Below are positions 29,580-38,097 of a stretch of DNA of 64,000 bases, in pieces. Under the pieces are notes generated by a model. It was not told the DNA's origin, ran no database searches, and saw only the letters and a program-made list of their open reading frames with translations. Position numbers and translations under genes: made by a program. Position 1 is the stretch's first letter. Every line of letters starts with the position of its first letter. This stretch comes from an uncultured Tenacibaculum sp. (GTDB lineage Bacteria; Bacteroidota; Bacteroidia; Flavobacteriales; Flavobacteriaceae): positions 1 to 64,000 of the forward strand of contig CANMJA010000022.1 of NCBI GenBank assembly GCA_947498055.1, written 5' to 3'.

Positions 29580-29896
29580 TATTTTTTTATAGTATCAAAT
29601 TCAATAATATATATATCTTCATTTTCTCGCTTCATCAGGTATTTCTCTCTTGCAAAGCGTTGTAGCTCTAATGAGTCTTTAAGTTTTTGTATGGTTTTCT
29701 TATCTTCAGTAATCTTTTTTTTATGATAATCTATCCAAGTTTCTAGCTCTTTTATTTCTTTGTTAAATTCTCTGTGATTAAGGTAAGAATTTTCATCAAA
29801 AAAAAGCATCCAAATAACAAATACTGTAAGTATTATTAAATAAATATTGGTAGCAACCTTAAAGATAGGTTTATTTTTTATAGATTTTAAATTCAT
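29579..29896 (-). CDS. FtsB/DivIC-type septum formation protein
   Basis: A 105-residue bitopic membrane protein: one helix at about 14-32, then a charged coiled coil (about 40-80) with ELETWIDYHKKKITEDKKTIQKL and the family ending FAREKYLMKRENEDIYIIE. These proteins join FtsL and FtsQ in the divisome. It is packed one base after udk and overlaps mutA by one base. Udk followed by a DivIC gene is a recurrent arrangement in flavobacteria. Confidence -1.
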   Translation of the reverse strand: MNLKSIKNKPIFKVATNIYLIILTVFVIWMLFFDENSYLNHREFNKEIKELETWIDYHKKKITEDKKTIQKLKDSLELQRFAREKYLMKRENEDIYIIEFDTIKK

Positions 29897-29897
29897 C

Positions 29898-30512
29898 TTA
29901 TAAACGTTCGGTAATTACAGTTCTTACAATGTCTATAGCTACTGTGTTAAAACGATCATTTGGAATTATAATGTCTGCAAAATTTTTTGTTGGTTCAATA
30001 AACTCTTCATGCATTGGTTTTAATGTTTCTTGGTATCTGGTTAAAACTTCATTAATATCTCTTCCTCTTTCAGAAATATCTCTTTTTACTCTTCTAATAA
30101 GTCTTTCGTCAGCATCTGCATGAACAAATATTTTTATATCGCACAGATTTCTTAATTCTTTATTATTGAAAATTAAAATACCTTCGACAATAACCACTTT
30201 TCTTGGGTGTGTTTTTATAATGTCTTTCGTTCTGTTGTGTGTAACAAAAGAATATATTGGTTGTTCAATTATAGTATTGTTTTTTAATTTAGTTAAATGC
30301 TCTACCAGTAAATCAAAATCAATAGCTCTTGGATGGTCAAAATTAATTTTAGAACGTTCGTTGTATGTTAGGTTATCTGTTGCTTTATAGTAAGAATCTT
30401 GAGAAATTACACAAACTTCATCTGGAGGGAGTTCATTTATAATTTGATTAACAACTGTTGTTTTTCCACTACCAGTACCTCCAGCGATACCTATTATAAA
30501 AATATTTTTCAT
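29898..30512 (-). CDS. udk: Uridine kinase
   Basis: Phosphorylates uridine and cytidine with ATP or GTP in pyrimidine salvage. P-loop GGTGSGKTT (about 10-18), the SQDSYYK substrate segment, YNERSKINFDHPRAIDFDLL and the RRVKRDISERGRD lid are all canonical. Length 204 is normal. It is the first gene of the six-gene unit. A -7-like TAAATTTG (30530-30537) lies 17 bases before the ATG, although no TTG box is seen at the right distance. Confidence -1.
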   Translation of the reverse strand: MKNIFIIGIAGGTGSGKTTVVNQIINELPPDEVCVISQDSYYKATDNLTYNERSKINFDHPRAIDFDLLVEHLTKLKNNTIIEQPIYSFVTHNRTKDIIKTHPRKVVIVEGILIFNNKELRNLCDIKIFVHADADERLIRRVKRDISERGRDINEVLTRYQETLKPMHEEFIEPTKNFADIIIPNDRFNTVAIDIVRTVITERL

Positions 30513-30551
30513 TAGAATAAATTATGAAGCAAATTTAGGAAAATAAGTAAA

Positions 30552-30583
30552 GAAAAAAAGACATCATTTCTGATGTCTTTTTT
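30552..30583 (-). terminator. Terminator after tRNA-Thr
   Basis: AAAAAAGACATCA pairs with TGATGTCTTTTTT around the loop at 30567-30570; a T-run follows on the minus strand. It separates tRNA-Thr from udk. Confidence -1.
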
Positions 30584-30589
30584 GTTTAG

Positions 30590-30663
30590 AGCCGATAGAG
30601 GGACTCGAACCCACGACCTGCTGATTACAAATCAGCTGCTCTAGCCAGCTGAGCTATATCGGC
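30590..30663 (-). tRNA. tRNA-Thr (anticodon TGT)
   Basis: A complete cloverleaf on the minus strand: acceptor GCCGATA with TATCGGC, D-arm with AGCTCAGCTGG, anticodon stem CTGAT/ATCAG around loop TTTGTAA, T-arm with GGTTCGAGTCC, discriminator U. CCA is not encoded. Confidence -1.
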
Positions 30664-30683
30664 TATTGCTTTTAAAAGCGATG

Positions 30684-30713
30684 CAAATATATAATCTTTT
30701 TAAAAACTGGCAA
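30684..30713 (-). promoter_or_regulatory. tRNA-Thr promoter
   Basis: On the minus strand TTG (30711-30713), 19 bases, TATATTTG (30684-30691), about 20 bases before the mature tRNA. Both boxes match the Flavobacterium consensus exactly. Confidence -1.
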
Positions 30714-30736
30714 ATTTTTTTTATTTTTTTTGAAAA

Positions 30737-31564
30737 TTATATTTTAAAAGATAAAACAGGAAGAGGAGAGTGGTTTGCAACATCTTCTGTAATACTTCCA
30801 TCAAAAAAATGAGCAAGCCCTTTTCTGCCATGAGTAGCCATAGCTATAATGTCGGCATTGTGTTTTTTTGCAAAATTAATAATACCCGCTTCTACATTAT
30901 AATCTGAAACATATTCTACATCTTCTAAGTAATCTGCACTAGTATTTGCTTTTTCAAAGAAATTTTTTACAATCTCTCTCATTTCTGAAGAGCTTTTAAA
31001 TGATTTTGAAGGAGTGTTTACGTATACTACTTTCATTTTACAGTTAATTGAGTTTGCGAAAAAACGAGCTCTTTTGTAAGCTGAAATAGATTCTTCAGAA
31101 AAATCACAAGCAAAAATAGAATTTTCAAAATGTAATTTAGCTTCTTCTTTTATAACTAAAATAGGAATTTCTGAGTGCCTTATAACTTTTTGAGTATTAG
31201 ATCCTATAAAAAATTCTTTCATTCCTTTGGCACCTTGTGACCCCATAATAATTAAATCTATATTTTCTTCTTTGCTAAGCTCATTTAATTCACTAAAAAC
31301 TTTATAGTGTTTAATTACAGGAGTTATTTTAATATCTTTTAAATAATCTTTGTCTAAAAACTCATTGAATCTTTTTTCTGTTAACTTTAGATAAAACACT
31401 GTTTCTTGTGCTGAATGTGAGGTGCCAGAAATAACTGCATTTGAAAATTCTAACATATGAACAATAACTAGCTCAAAGTTAAATTTATTAGCAAATGAAG
31501 CAGCGGTTTTTAGTGCGTTTTCCGATTGTTCTGAGAAATCTACTGGAACTAAAATTCTTTTCAT
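30737..31564 (-). CDS. Tandem universal stress protein
   Basis: Two UspA domains in one 275-residue chain (about 1-142 and 148-275). Each begins with a beta strand (RILVPVDFSE and NSIFACDFSE). The nucleotide-binding glycine motif G-x2-G-x9-G-S is visible as GSQGAKGMKEFFIGSN in the first half and, as THGRKGLAHFFDGSI, in the second. Such proteins bind ATP and act in stress or stationary phase; the exact role is unknown. The gene stands alone between two tRNA genes. TAATTTTG at 31601-31608 on the minus strand could be its -7 element. Confidence -1.
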   Translation of the reverse strand: MKRILVPVDFSEQSENALKTAASFANKFNFELVIVHMLEFSNAVISGTSHSAQETVFYLKLTEKRFNEFLDKDYLKDIKITPVIKHYKVFSELNELSKEENIDLIIMGSQGAKGMKEFFIGSNTQKVIRHSEIPILVIKEEAKLHFENSIFACDFSEESISAYKRARFFANSINCKMKVVYVNTPSKSFKSSSEMREIVKNFFEKANTSADYLEDVEYVSDYNVEAGIINFAKKHNADIIAMATHGRKGLAHFFDGSITEDVANHSPLPVLSFKI

Positions 31565-31709
31565 GATATTCGGGGTTTTTGAATTAGTCCTTTTAATTTA
31601 CAAAATTATAAGTCTAACACCTCTTTTTTTGTGTTAAAGTGTTGTTTATGTGTGTTTAGTGGTTGTTTTTTAAAGATGAAATAATTGTTGGAAGAGATAA
31701 ATTAAATAG

Positions 31710-31784
31710 TCGGGATGAAAGGATTCGAACCTTCGATCTCTGGTCCCCCAGACCAGCACTTTAACCGGACTAAGCTACATCCCG
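31710..31784 (-). tRNA. tRNA-Pro (anticodon GGG)
   Basis: Minus-strand cloverleaf: acceptor CGGGATG with CATCCCG, discriminator A, anticodon stem CTGGT/ACCAG around the seven-base loop CTGGGGG, and T-arm with GGTTCGAATCC. A second proline tRNA with TGG anticodon is at 42257. Confidence -1.
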
Positions 31785-31794
31785 AAAAGAAGTG

Positions 31795-31823
31795 TAAATA
31801 TATAAATACTTCAATTACTACAA
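31795..31823 (-). promoter_or_regulatory. tRNA-Pro(GGG) promoter
   Basis: TTG (31821-31823), 18 bases, TATATTTA (31795-31802) on the minus strand, one base off consensus, about 10 bases before the mature tRNA. Confidence -1.
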
Positions 31824-31973
31824 AAAAGAAATAGAAAACTATTGATATTATTTTTAGATGATAATTTCGTGTTCAAACTGCAATAGGGTAGTTAACATAC
31901 TTGATCACTTTAAAAACGGAATTAAGTTATTAGATGAAATAATTAAGTGTTAATTGATATATTGATAGGAAAA

Positions 31974-32007
31974 AGAAAGGCGATTCAAATTTTTGAAACG
32001 CCTTTCT
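31974..32007 (-). terminator. Terminator of the M28 peptidase gene
   Basis: AGAAAGGCG (31974-31982) pairs with CGCCTTTCT (31999-32007), with an inner TTCAAA/TTTGAA stem. T residues follow on the minus strand. Confidence -1.
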
Positions 32008-32025
32008 CTGTATGTTTTAATTATA

Positions 32026-34584
32026 TTATTTTATGATTATTTTTTTTGTGATGGCATCTTCGCCCTTTATTTTAAATTGTATTAAATATACGCCTGGTGT
32101 TAGAGATAATTTTTTTGCTGAGATTTCATTGTTCCCTTTAATTAATACTTTTTCTGAATATTTTTTTCCAGTAATATCATATATGTAGGCATCAATTATA
32201 TGGTTATTAGGGTTGTTGATATTGAAAATATCGGAAGTTGGATTTGGATTTAAACTAATAGTAGAAAGAATACCTTCTCCTTGATTACCTAAAATAGGTT
32301 TAATAGACGTGATGGTGTTTTTTTGGAGTAAATTACTATTACCACATGTACCTTCGTAAATTTTAACATTTCTAAAAGTAGAAGTGTTTCCATTTCCTGC
32401 ATCGTTATCATTTAAAAAAACTAAACGATCCATCGATCCTGTATAAAAATTACCTACAGGAATAGTATAAGTTTGACTTCCTGAAGTATAATTGTCGTAG
32501 TTTGTTACACCGTAATTTTGCGAACCATGTACTTTAAAATATCTATTAGATGTTAAACTATTGTCGTTTTCAAAACCAATACCGTGTATTTCTCCTTCGG
32601 AGGTACTATTAAACTCAAATTCAAGAACAGTATTTGCTGTTACATCATAATTCATAGGTATGTATTTCCAAGTATTATTTGATAGTTTTAAAGAGTTTCC
32701 TGAGTTTTCAATAGTAAATGTACCGTCGTTATCTTGATTAGAAAAAGCAGTGACACTAAAATCATTAAAGTTAATAGCTTCACAAGTTGGGGTGGGGTTG
32801 CCTCCTGTATCGCTACTAATAGATATTGTGTCTATAGCAATATCACTTTGCCATCCTTCACTTCCAGATCCTGTTATTATGTTAAAACGTATTTGAACAC
32901 TTGTTTCATTAGTGTAGCTGCTTAAATCAACATCTGCTAGATTCCAATTACTACCTTGTGTTCCAGATTGACTAAAGATAGTAGACCAATTACCTGTATT
33001 GTTTGTTCTTGCTTCTACAGTTAAAGAAGCTATTGCGCTACCTAACATATGGTATTGAAAACTTAATTTTGGAGATGTTATAGAGCTAAGATCGAAACAA
33101 GGAGAATTTAAAATTGCTTTTTTGTTAGGAAATCCTGTGCCATTACCAGAAGCTTCTACATATGCATAAAATGTTCCGTCCGAAGCTCCGTTTGGACCAG
33201 TATTGTTTGATGGTGTTGTTCCTGAGTTTCTAGAAAAATCAATATCATCACTTGTAGATTGTGACCAGTCACCGAAAGAAGACTCAAAGCTCTCTTGATA
33301 AGGATAAGAAGTAATGATTTGTGTACAGGTGTTTCCTCCTGGATTACTTCCACCAGTAACACCATTAGAAATTTCTATTAAAAATTCTAAAGCTAGTTTT
33401 GCAAATTTTGCTGCATGTGTAGCATTTGGTGTAGGAGATCTATCAAAAGTATCTCTAGTAGTATGAATATTTGGGTTACTTTGATTGAAGGAAGCTTCAA
33501 AAGGAAAAGCAACATCGTATCCTTGTTGTGCCCAACTATAATGATCTGAGCAACCGTAATTGCATTGCGATGTTCCGTATGTTAATTTATGTGGCTCAGA
33601 AGCATTGTAAAAATTCATTAGTTCTACTAAAAAATTATTTAAATTATCGTCGTTATAAGAATCTGTAGAAATATAAATATCATTAGAAGAGCCTTTGTAA
33701 TTTGTCATGTCTAATTGCATATAACTAACAACATTTACATTTCTGTTTTTGTAATCTACCGCAATTTCATTGGACCCTCTTAAGCCTACTTCTTCTGCTG
33801 CAAAAGCCATGAATTCAATAGTTCTTTTAGGAGTGAAATTCATTTCAAATAACACTCTAGCAGCTTCGGTTATGGTAGCAATTCCAGAAGCGTTATCATC
33901 TGCACCAGGGGCATTATCGTTATTGCCACCTCTAGCTGTAGAATCTATATGCCCACCAAGTATTACATACTCCTCTGGTTTTTCACTTCCAGTAATGGTC
34001 ATAACTACGGAAGGCATACTGGTACTTGTATGATTTACAATTCTAACAGAAACATCACTTCTTCCAGAAGCTAAGTTTTCCCATTTAGTTTTTAAATCTA
34101 AAACAGATTGCCTAGCGGTAGCCGTTGTATGATACCTGCTGCCATAATTTTCTAGTTCTTGTATTTGTGTAGCTATGTTTATATTGTTAACAAGATCTAG
34201 ACTTTGCCTAACTAGAGTTTCTTGGGTTATGGAATAACTAATAAGATTACTTATTACCTGTGATTTAGAAGCTATTTTACTATTATTATTAATAGTTGTT
34301 AGTGCACTTTCTTTGTTGGGTTGGTAAATAAAGCCAGGTCCGTGTACTAATACTTTGTGATGTAGTTCTTCGGCAGCATTGGAATTTAGCATTACTGCGC
34401 TAAAACCGTTTAAAGAGCGGATAATTTTAATGTCATTTGGATGATTGATTTTTAATCCTTGAGCATCTCTAGTTTGCATGGTAGCATAAAACATCTTTTT
34501 TTTACTTTGGCTGCTGAGATTTTGAGGTTTAAAATAAATGCATAGAAATAACATGGATAAAACAAATAATTGAAATGTTTTCAT
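32026..34584 (-). CDS. Secreted M28 metallopeptidase with T9SS sorting domain
   Basis: An extracellular zinc aminopeptidase of the Aeromonas leucyl-aminopeptidase type (M28E), 852 residues. After a signal peptide and propeptide-like region (to about 125), the catalytic domain (about 130-410) has zinc ligands His212 (GGHIDS), Asp229 (GADDNASG), Glu265 with catalytic Glu264 (AAEEVGL), Asp292 (QLDMT) and His374 (IHTTRDT). Cys341 and Cys345 (CNYGC) match the disulphide of the Aeromonas enzyme. A MAM-like domain (about 425-600) and another beta-sandwich (about 605-755) follow. The last 75 residues are a T9SS type A sorting domain (LNPNPTSD to the basic KKIIIK end). It is a substrate for the PorU/PorV system encoded in the same window. 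Confidence -1.
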   Translation of the reverse strand: MKTFQLFVLSMLFLCIYFKPQNLSSQSKKKMFYATMQTRDAQGLKINHPNDIKIIRSLNGFSAVMLNSNAAEELHHKVLVHGPGFIYQPNKESALTTINNNSKIASKSQVISNLISYSITQETLVRQSLDLVNNINIATQIQELENYGSRYHTTATARQSVLDLKTKWENLASGRSDVSVRIVNHTSTSMPSVVMTITGSEKPEEYVILGGHIDSTARGGNNDNAPGADDNASGIATITEAARVLFEMNFTPKRTIEFMAFAAEEVGLRGSNEIAVDYKNRNVNVVSYMQLDMTNYKGSSNDIYISTDSYNDDNLNNFLVELMNFYNASEPHKLTYGTSQCNYGCSDHYSWAQQGYDVAFPFEASFNQSNPNIHTTRDTFDRSPTPNATHAAKFAKLALEFLIEISNGVTGGSNPGGNTCTQIITSYPYQESFESSFGDWSQSTSDDIDFSRNSGTTPSNNTGPNGASDGTFYAYVEASGNGTGFPNKKAILNSPCFDLSSITSPKLSFQYHMLGSAIASLTVEARTNNTGNWSTIFSQSGTQGSNWNLADVDLSSYTNETSVQIRFNIITGSGSEGWQSDIAIDTISISSDTGGNPTPTCEAINFNDFSVTAFSNQDNDGTFTIENSGNSLKLSNNTWKYIPMNYDVTANTVLEFEFNSTSEGEIHGIGFENDNSLTSNRYFKVHGSQNYGVTNYDNYTSGSQTYTIPVGNFYTGSMDRLVFLNDNDAGNGNTSTFRNVKIYEGTCGNSNLLQKNTITSIKPILGNQGEGILSTISLNPNPTSDIFNINNPNNHIIDAYIYDITGKKYSEKVLIKGNNEISAKKLSLTPGVYLIQFKIKGEDAITKKIIIK

Positions 34585-34854
34585 TTTATAGGGTTTTTGG
34601 TTAATATTTATTCGGGGGTGGTTTTAAGAATAAGAAGAACTTCTTTGTTCTATATATACCGGGTAAATGTTATGGTTGAGTTATTTCAATAGTAACTGTA
34701 GTTTAGGATACTGCAGTTTGTTGATTGCTTTCTGTTAAAATTAGATAAAATATTTAACATAAATCAGTGTTTTTGTTGTTTTGTTAGGTTTTGTTTAAAA
34801 AATTAACAAAAAACTTTTTTATGTTTTTTAAAGCAATATTTTTTGATATATAAA

Positions 34855-34893
34855 ACAAAAAGAGACTTCTAAAATATAAAAGCCTCTTTTGTT
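34855..34893 (-). terminator. Terminator-like hairpin
   Basis: ACAAAAAGAGACTTCT pairs imperfectly (one wobble, one bulge) with AAAGCCTCTTTTGT; on the minus strand it ends in CTCTTTTTGTTTT. It would end transcripts coming from 35211. Confidence -1.
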
Positions 34894-34993
34894 TTCTGAT
34901 GTAAAAAGATAACAATAGAAATAAATCCAAAGGTAGTCCGAAGATTTATTTTAGATTTAATGTGTTTGTTTTCTTTATGGTCTTGTTATTGTC

Positions 34994-35104
34994 GGTTCGA
35001 GTGATTTTCGATAGAAAATTGTATAGAGAAGAGATAATAACAAAACGAAAATAAAGTTCTCAATACAAATTTTCTTCATTTCTCTTCGAAAATTTACTCG
35101 AACT
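34994..35104. repeat. Large imperfect palindrome
   Basis: Outer arms GGTTCGAGTGATTTTCGA (34994-35011) and TCGAAAATTTACTCGAAC (35086-35103), inner arms at 35013-35030 and 35057-35075. The two arm pairs nest, giving a cruciform or long RNA hairpin of about 110 bases in non-coding DNA. Its form resembles interspersed palindromic elements of flavobacterial genomes, but only this copy is in the window. Confidence -1.
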
Positions 35105-35210
35105 GATGTTTTTTGTATTAATAAGTGTCTTAAAAACAATACATTGTTTTTTGCCTACCAATAGAATAAAACCATTGTTAAAATTAATAAGGAAAACTTA
35201 TAAATGTAGA

Positions 35211-35573
35211 TTACATAGTGTAAAAAAACTGTTCGTTTGTTATTTTTCCTTCTTTCACTTCAAAAACACATACTTCTTCCATTTGTTGTCTTCCTCTATC
35301 TTTAAAAGTTACATCAAAAGACATTTTAGTCGTAAAATGATTGTCGGCTATTATAGGTTCTGATATTTCACTTTTATGAAATTCTACTACATTATCTAGC
35401 CATTGTTTGCCTTTTTGATATACATTTTCTTTACCAGATACAATTTCTCCGTATGGAACGCCAGGCATTTCTTTGCTAGTTACATTCTCAGAATATAATT
35501 CATTTATGCATTCTAAATTTTTTCCTTCTCTGCACATTTCTAGCCACTTATTAGCTACCTCTTGTGTGTTCAT
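35211..35573 (-). CDS. SnoaL-like (NTF2-fold) protein
   Basis: A 120-residue single-domain protein with the SnoaL-like/NTF2 cone fold: N-terminal helices (VANKWLEMCREGKNLECINELYSENVTS), a middle region with GKENVYQKGKQWLDNV, and C-terminal strands ending EVKEGKITNEQFFYTM. Proteins of this type are often small cytoplasmic enzymes or ligand binders with no assigned substrate. There is no signal peptide. It lies after the photolyase on the same strand but 66 bases away. Confidence -1.
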   Translation of the reverse strand: MNTQEVANKWLEMCREGKNLECINELYSENVTSKEMPGVPYGEIVSGKENVYQKGKQWLDNVVEFHKSEISEPIIADNHFTTKMSFDVTFKDRGRQQMEEVCVFEVKEGKITNEQFFYTM

Positions 35574-35639
35574 GTTTTTTTGATTTATCGTTAATTTCTT
35601 AAAGATAAAAATTTAAATTTAGAAAATGAAAAGTTAATT

Positions 35640-36956
35640 TTAAGAAAGTGTTAAAGCTTTTTTATAAGTGTTTAAGCATCGTTCTCTTGCGAATTTATGA
35701 TCTACTATTTCTTTAGCGTATGTTAATTCTTGAAAATCGGGAACCCATTTATTAATATAAGTCAATTGTTTATCGAATTTTTGAATTTGCGTAGTAGGAT
35801 TAAATATTCTAAAGTAAGGAGCAGCATCTACTCCGCATCCGGCAACCCACTGCCAGTTGCCAACATTACTTGCTAATTCAAAATCTAATAATTTTTCTGC
35901 GAAATAAGCCTCTCCCCAACGCCAATCTATTAATAAATGTTTACACAAAAAACTGCCAACAAGCATGCGAACTCTATTGTGCATAAATCCAGTTGTGTTT
36001 AATTCTCTCATACCAGCATCTACTAAAGGGTAACCAGTTTCTCCTTTACACCAAAGTTTAAATTCCTCTTCATTATTTCGCCATGGTATATTTTCATACA
36101 AAGGTTTAAATGAAGTGTTTGTAGTGTGCGGAAAATGCCAAAGAATTTGCATGAAAAACTCACGCCAAATTAATTCTTTTAAAAAAGTAATATTATTGCT
36201 TTTTTTTGCTTTTAAAACTGCTTTTCTCGTAGATATACTACCAAATCTTAAATGTATTCCGAGTTTAGAAGTGCCGTTTATTGCAGGAAAATTTCGTTTT
36301 GCTTCGTATGTATCTATTAGATTTTCGTTAATATTAAATTCAGGTATTTCTATTTTAGATTTAGTAAAGCCTATTTCGTTAAGTGTTAATACTTCTTCTT
36401 TGTTTAAAGGATGTAAGTTTTTAAGTAAATTCTCTGAAGGATATTGCTCGAGTTGTTTTTTATTGATTTCTGTGAGCCATTTTTTAGAGTAAGGTGTGTA
36501 TACTTTATATGGTAATCCATCTTTTTTTACAATTTCATTTTCTTCAAAAATAACATGATCTTTAAATGATTTAAACGAAATGTTTTTTGATTTCAGTAAT
36601 TCTGTAACTTCCTTATCTCTTTTTATGCCATAAGACTCGTAATCTTTATTGCTAAAAATACATGTTATATGAAACTTTTCTGTAAGCTGTTGAAAGATGG
36701 TTAAAGGTTCTCCAAAAAAAGTTAAAAGAGTGCTTTTGTTTTTTTGAAGTTCGATGTTGATTTTACTAATTTGTTCTTGTATAAAGCTTACTCTAGCATC
36801 GTTTTTAGGCAGCTTGCTAAGAATGTTAGAGTCGAAAATAAAAATAGGAATTACATTTTTATTCTCTTTTAATGCTTTAAAAAAACCATGATTATCATCT
36901 AAACGAAGGTCTCTACGAAACCAAAAAATGGTTACTTTATTTTTAAAATTCTCCAA
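35640..36956 (-). CDS. Cryptochrome/deoxyribodipyrimidine photolyase family protein
   Basis: A 438-residue class I photolyase-type flavoprotein. The antenna-binding alpha/beta domain starts at VTIFWFRRDLRLDDN (about 9-130). The FAD-binding helical domain has ELIWREFFMQILWHFPHT, MHNRVRMLVGSFLCKHLLIDWRWGE and NVGNWQWVAGCGVDAAPYFRIFNP, all diagnostic for light-driven repair of pyrimidine dimers. Whether it repairs CPD or other lesions cannot be decided here. Its start overlaps the SRPBCC gene end by 14 bases, so the two are cotranscribed. Confidence -1.
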   Translation of the reverse strand: MENFKNKVTIFWFRRDLRLDDNHGFFKALKENKNVIPIFIFDSNILSKLPKNDARVSFIQEQISKINIELQKNKSTLLTFFGEPLTIFQQLTEKFHITCIFSNKDYESYGIKRDKEVTELLKSKNISFKSFKDHVIFEENEIVKKDGLPYKVYTPYSKKWLTEINKKQLEQYPSENLLKNLHPLNKEEVLTLNEIGFTKSKIEIPEFNINENLIDTYEAKRNFPAINGTSKLGIHLRFGSISTRKAVLKAKKSNNITFLKELIWREFFMQILWHFPHTTNTSFKPLYENIPWRNNEEEFKLWCKGETGYPLVDAGMRELNTTGFMHNRVRMLVGSFLCKHLLIDWRWGEAYFAEKLLDFELASNVGNWQWVAGCGVDAAPYFRIFNPTTQIQKFDKQLTYINKWVPDFQELTYAKEIVDHKFARERCLNTYKKALTLS

Positions 36957-37404
36957 AGAGTTCTATTAGTTTTTTATTACGGTAATTAAAAATTTCTTCT
37001 AACTTAGGTTTTACTAAAAAGGGATGAGCTAATTGTCCTAAAATACCCATCGGAACTTTGTAGTCAATAATATCTTCCATTTCTACGCCACCTTCTATTG
37101 GTTTAATAAAATGCTTGTGATGCCATAAAGCATATGGACCAAAGCGTTGTTCGTCTACGAAATATTTTTTATCAACCACATGCGTTATTTCTGTTACCCA
37201 TTTTGTTTTAATTCCTAGAAGAGGAGTAACTATATACTGTATAATTTGTCCTGCATACATTTCCTTTTCTGCTCCAGAAAGTATATGAAATCCCATATAT
37301 TCAGGAGTAATGGTTTTTAAGTTTTTTGGGTCAGATAGAAAATTCCAAGCCTCGTTTACAGAAATAGGTAAATTTTGTTTTTTTTGAAGACGATAAATTT
37401 TCAT
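36943..37404 (-). CDS. SRPBCC-fold ligand-binding protein
   Basis: A 153-residue START/SRPBCC (polyketide cyclase-like) protein. It opens with RLQKKQNLPISVNEAWNFLSDPKNLKTITPEYMGF, a hallmark of the family, and has IDYKVPMGILGQLAHPFLVKPKLEEIF at the end. Members bind hydrophobic ligands. The gene overlaps the downstream photolyase gene, and such SRPBCC genes frequently accompany photolyases in marine Bacteroidota, suggesting a linked light response. Confidence -1.
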   Translation of the reverse strand: MKIYRLQKKQNLPISVNEAWNFLSDPKNLKTITPEYMGFHILSGAEKEMYAGQIIQYIVTPLLGIKTKWVTEITHVVDKKYFVDEQRFGPYALWHHKHFIKPIEGGVEMEDIIDYKVPMGILGQLAHPFLVKPKLEEIFNYRNKKLIELFGEF

Positions 37405-37423
37405 AAGTTATTAAGAAATAAAA

Positions 37424-37454
37424 AAAGCTGTTAAATGTATAATTCAACAGCTTT
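37424..37454 (-). terminator. Terminator of the small conserved gene
   Basis: AAAGCTGTT (37424-37432) pairs with AACAGCTTT (37446-37454); on the minus strand seven T residues follow. Confidence -1.
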
Positions 37455-37464
37455 ATAAATTAAA

Positions 37465-37689
37465 CTATGCGGTTAGCGGCTTTCCTTTTAATCTCTTTTC
37501 TATTCGTTGTTTAACTACAGTGAGTCTTTTCATTAAGTCCATAAGTTCTGAGTCTTTGGTCTTTTTGTATTCTTCATTAATTTCTAAGATTAATGCTTTT
37601 ACTTCTCTTGAAGCTAGAATTCTGTCACTTGTAGTTACGAATTTGAATTTGCGATTTTCGAATTCTAACGCTTTCTCTACTAATGTCAT
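37465..37689 (-). CDS. Small helical conserved protein
   Basis: A 74-residue cytoplasmic protein, highly charged and almost wholly helical, with MTLVEKALEFENRKFKFVTT at the start and KRLTVVKQRIEKRLKGKPLTA at the end. It resembles small proteins of unknown function found across Flavobacteriia. The dedicated terminator and long upstream region support a real, separately transcribed gene. A TACATTTG (37824-37831, minus strand) may be a distant -7 element. I cannot name a function. Confidence -1.
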   Translation of the reverse strand: MTLVEKALEFENRKFKFVTTSDRILASREVKALILEINEEYKKTKDSELMDLMKRLTVVKQRIEKRLKGKPLTA

Positions 37690-38097
37690 AACTATTCAAT
37701 AATTATCGGGTTACTTCCAAACGCCTATGAGTTTGGTATTCTTGTGTTTTTGTATTTTAAACATTTAGTCGAATTGATTAAGATATGCTTTCAGCTTTCT
37801 TGTTTAAGATATCAAATTTGTGCCAAATGTAAATATATAATCTAATATATGAATAAAAATTTTATTGTTATATACAATTAAACAATTAATTTTCTTTATA
37901 AAAGAGTGTTTGTCTATCAAACTTAATAAAAAAGTAAACAAAAAACAAGAGATAACTTCAAATTAATATAAATTTTAAGATTTAATCAAAGTTTTGTTAT
38001 TAATAATAAGTATAGAATGTTTCTCTTTCGAATCTTAGTCGAAATAAAAATGAAAAAACTCCAAAAGAAAGTTGATTTTCTTTCTTTTAGAATTTTT
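37690..38097. other. 408-base non-coding region
   Basis: No gene seen. It holds the leader of the small conserved gene, including a CCAAAC/GTTTGG stem (37717-37736), and the terminator of the phytase gene at its right end. Confidence -1.
38063..38088 (-). terminator. Terminator of the TonB receptor-phytase operon
   Basis: AAAAGAAAG (38063-38071) pairs with CTTTCTTTT (38080-38088), and a T-run follows on the minus strand, ten bases after the phytase stop. Confidence -1.

Larger units (their letters stand above)
34585..35210. other. 626-base non-coding region
   Basis: No convincing gene. It holds the upstream region of the M28 gene, a minus-strand terminator-like hairpin (34855-34893) and a large imperfect palindrome (34994-35104). 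Both lie in what would be a long 3' leader-out of the SnoaL-like gene. Confidence -1.

Noticed and set aside
30513..30551. B12 riboswitch for the mutA/mutB unit or for the TonB receptor at 41983
   Set aside because: The leader before udk is too short, and neither region shows a B12-box-like core.
30590..31784. tRNA genes as integration sites of a genomic island
   Set aside because: No integrase, direct repeat of the tRNA 3' end or foreign-looking gene block is next to the tRNA genes.
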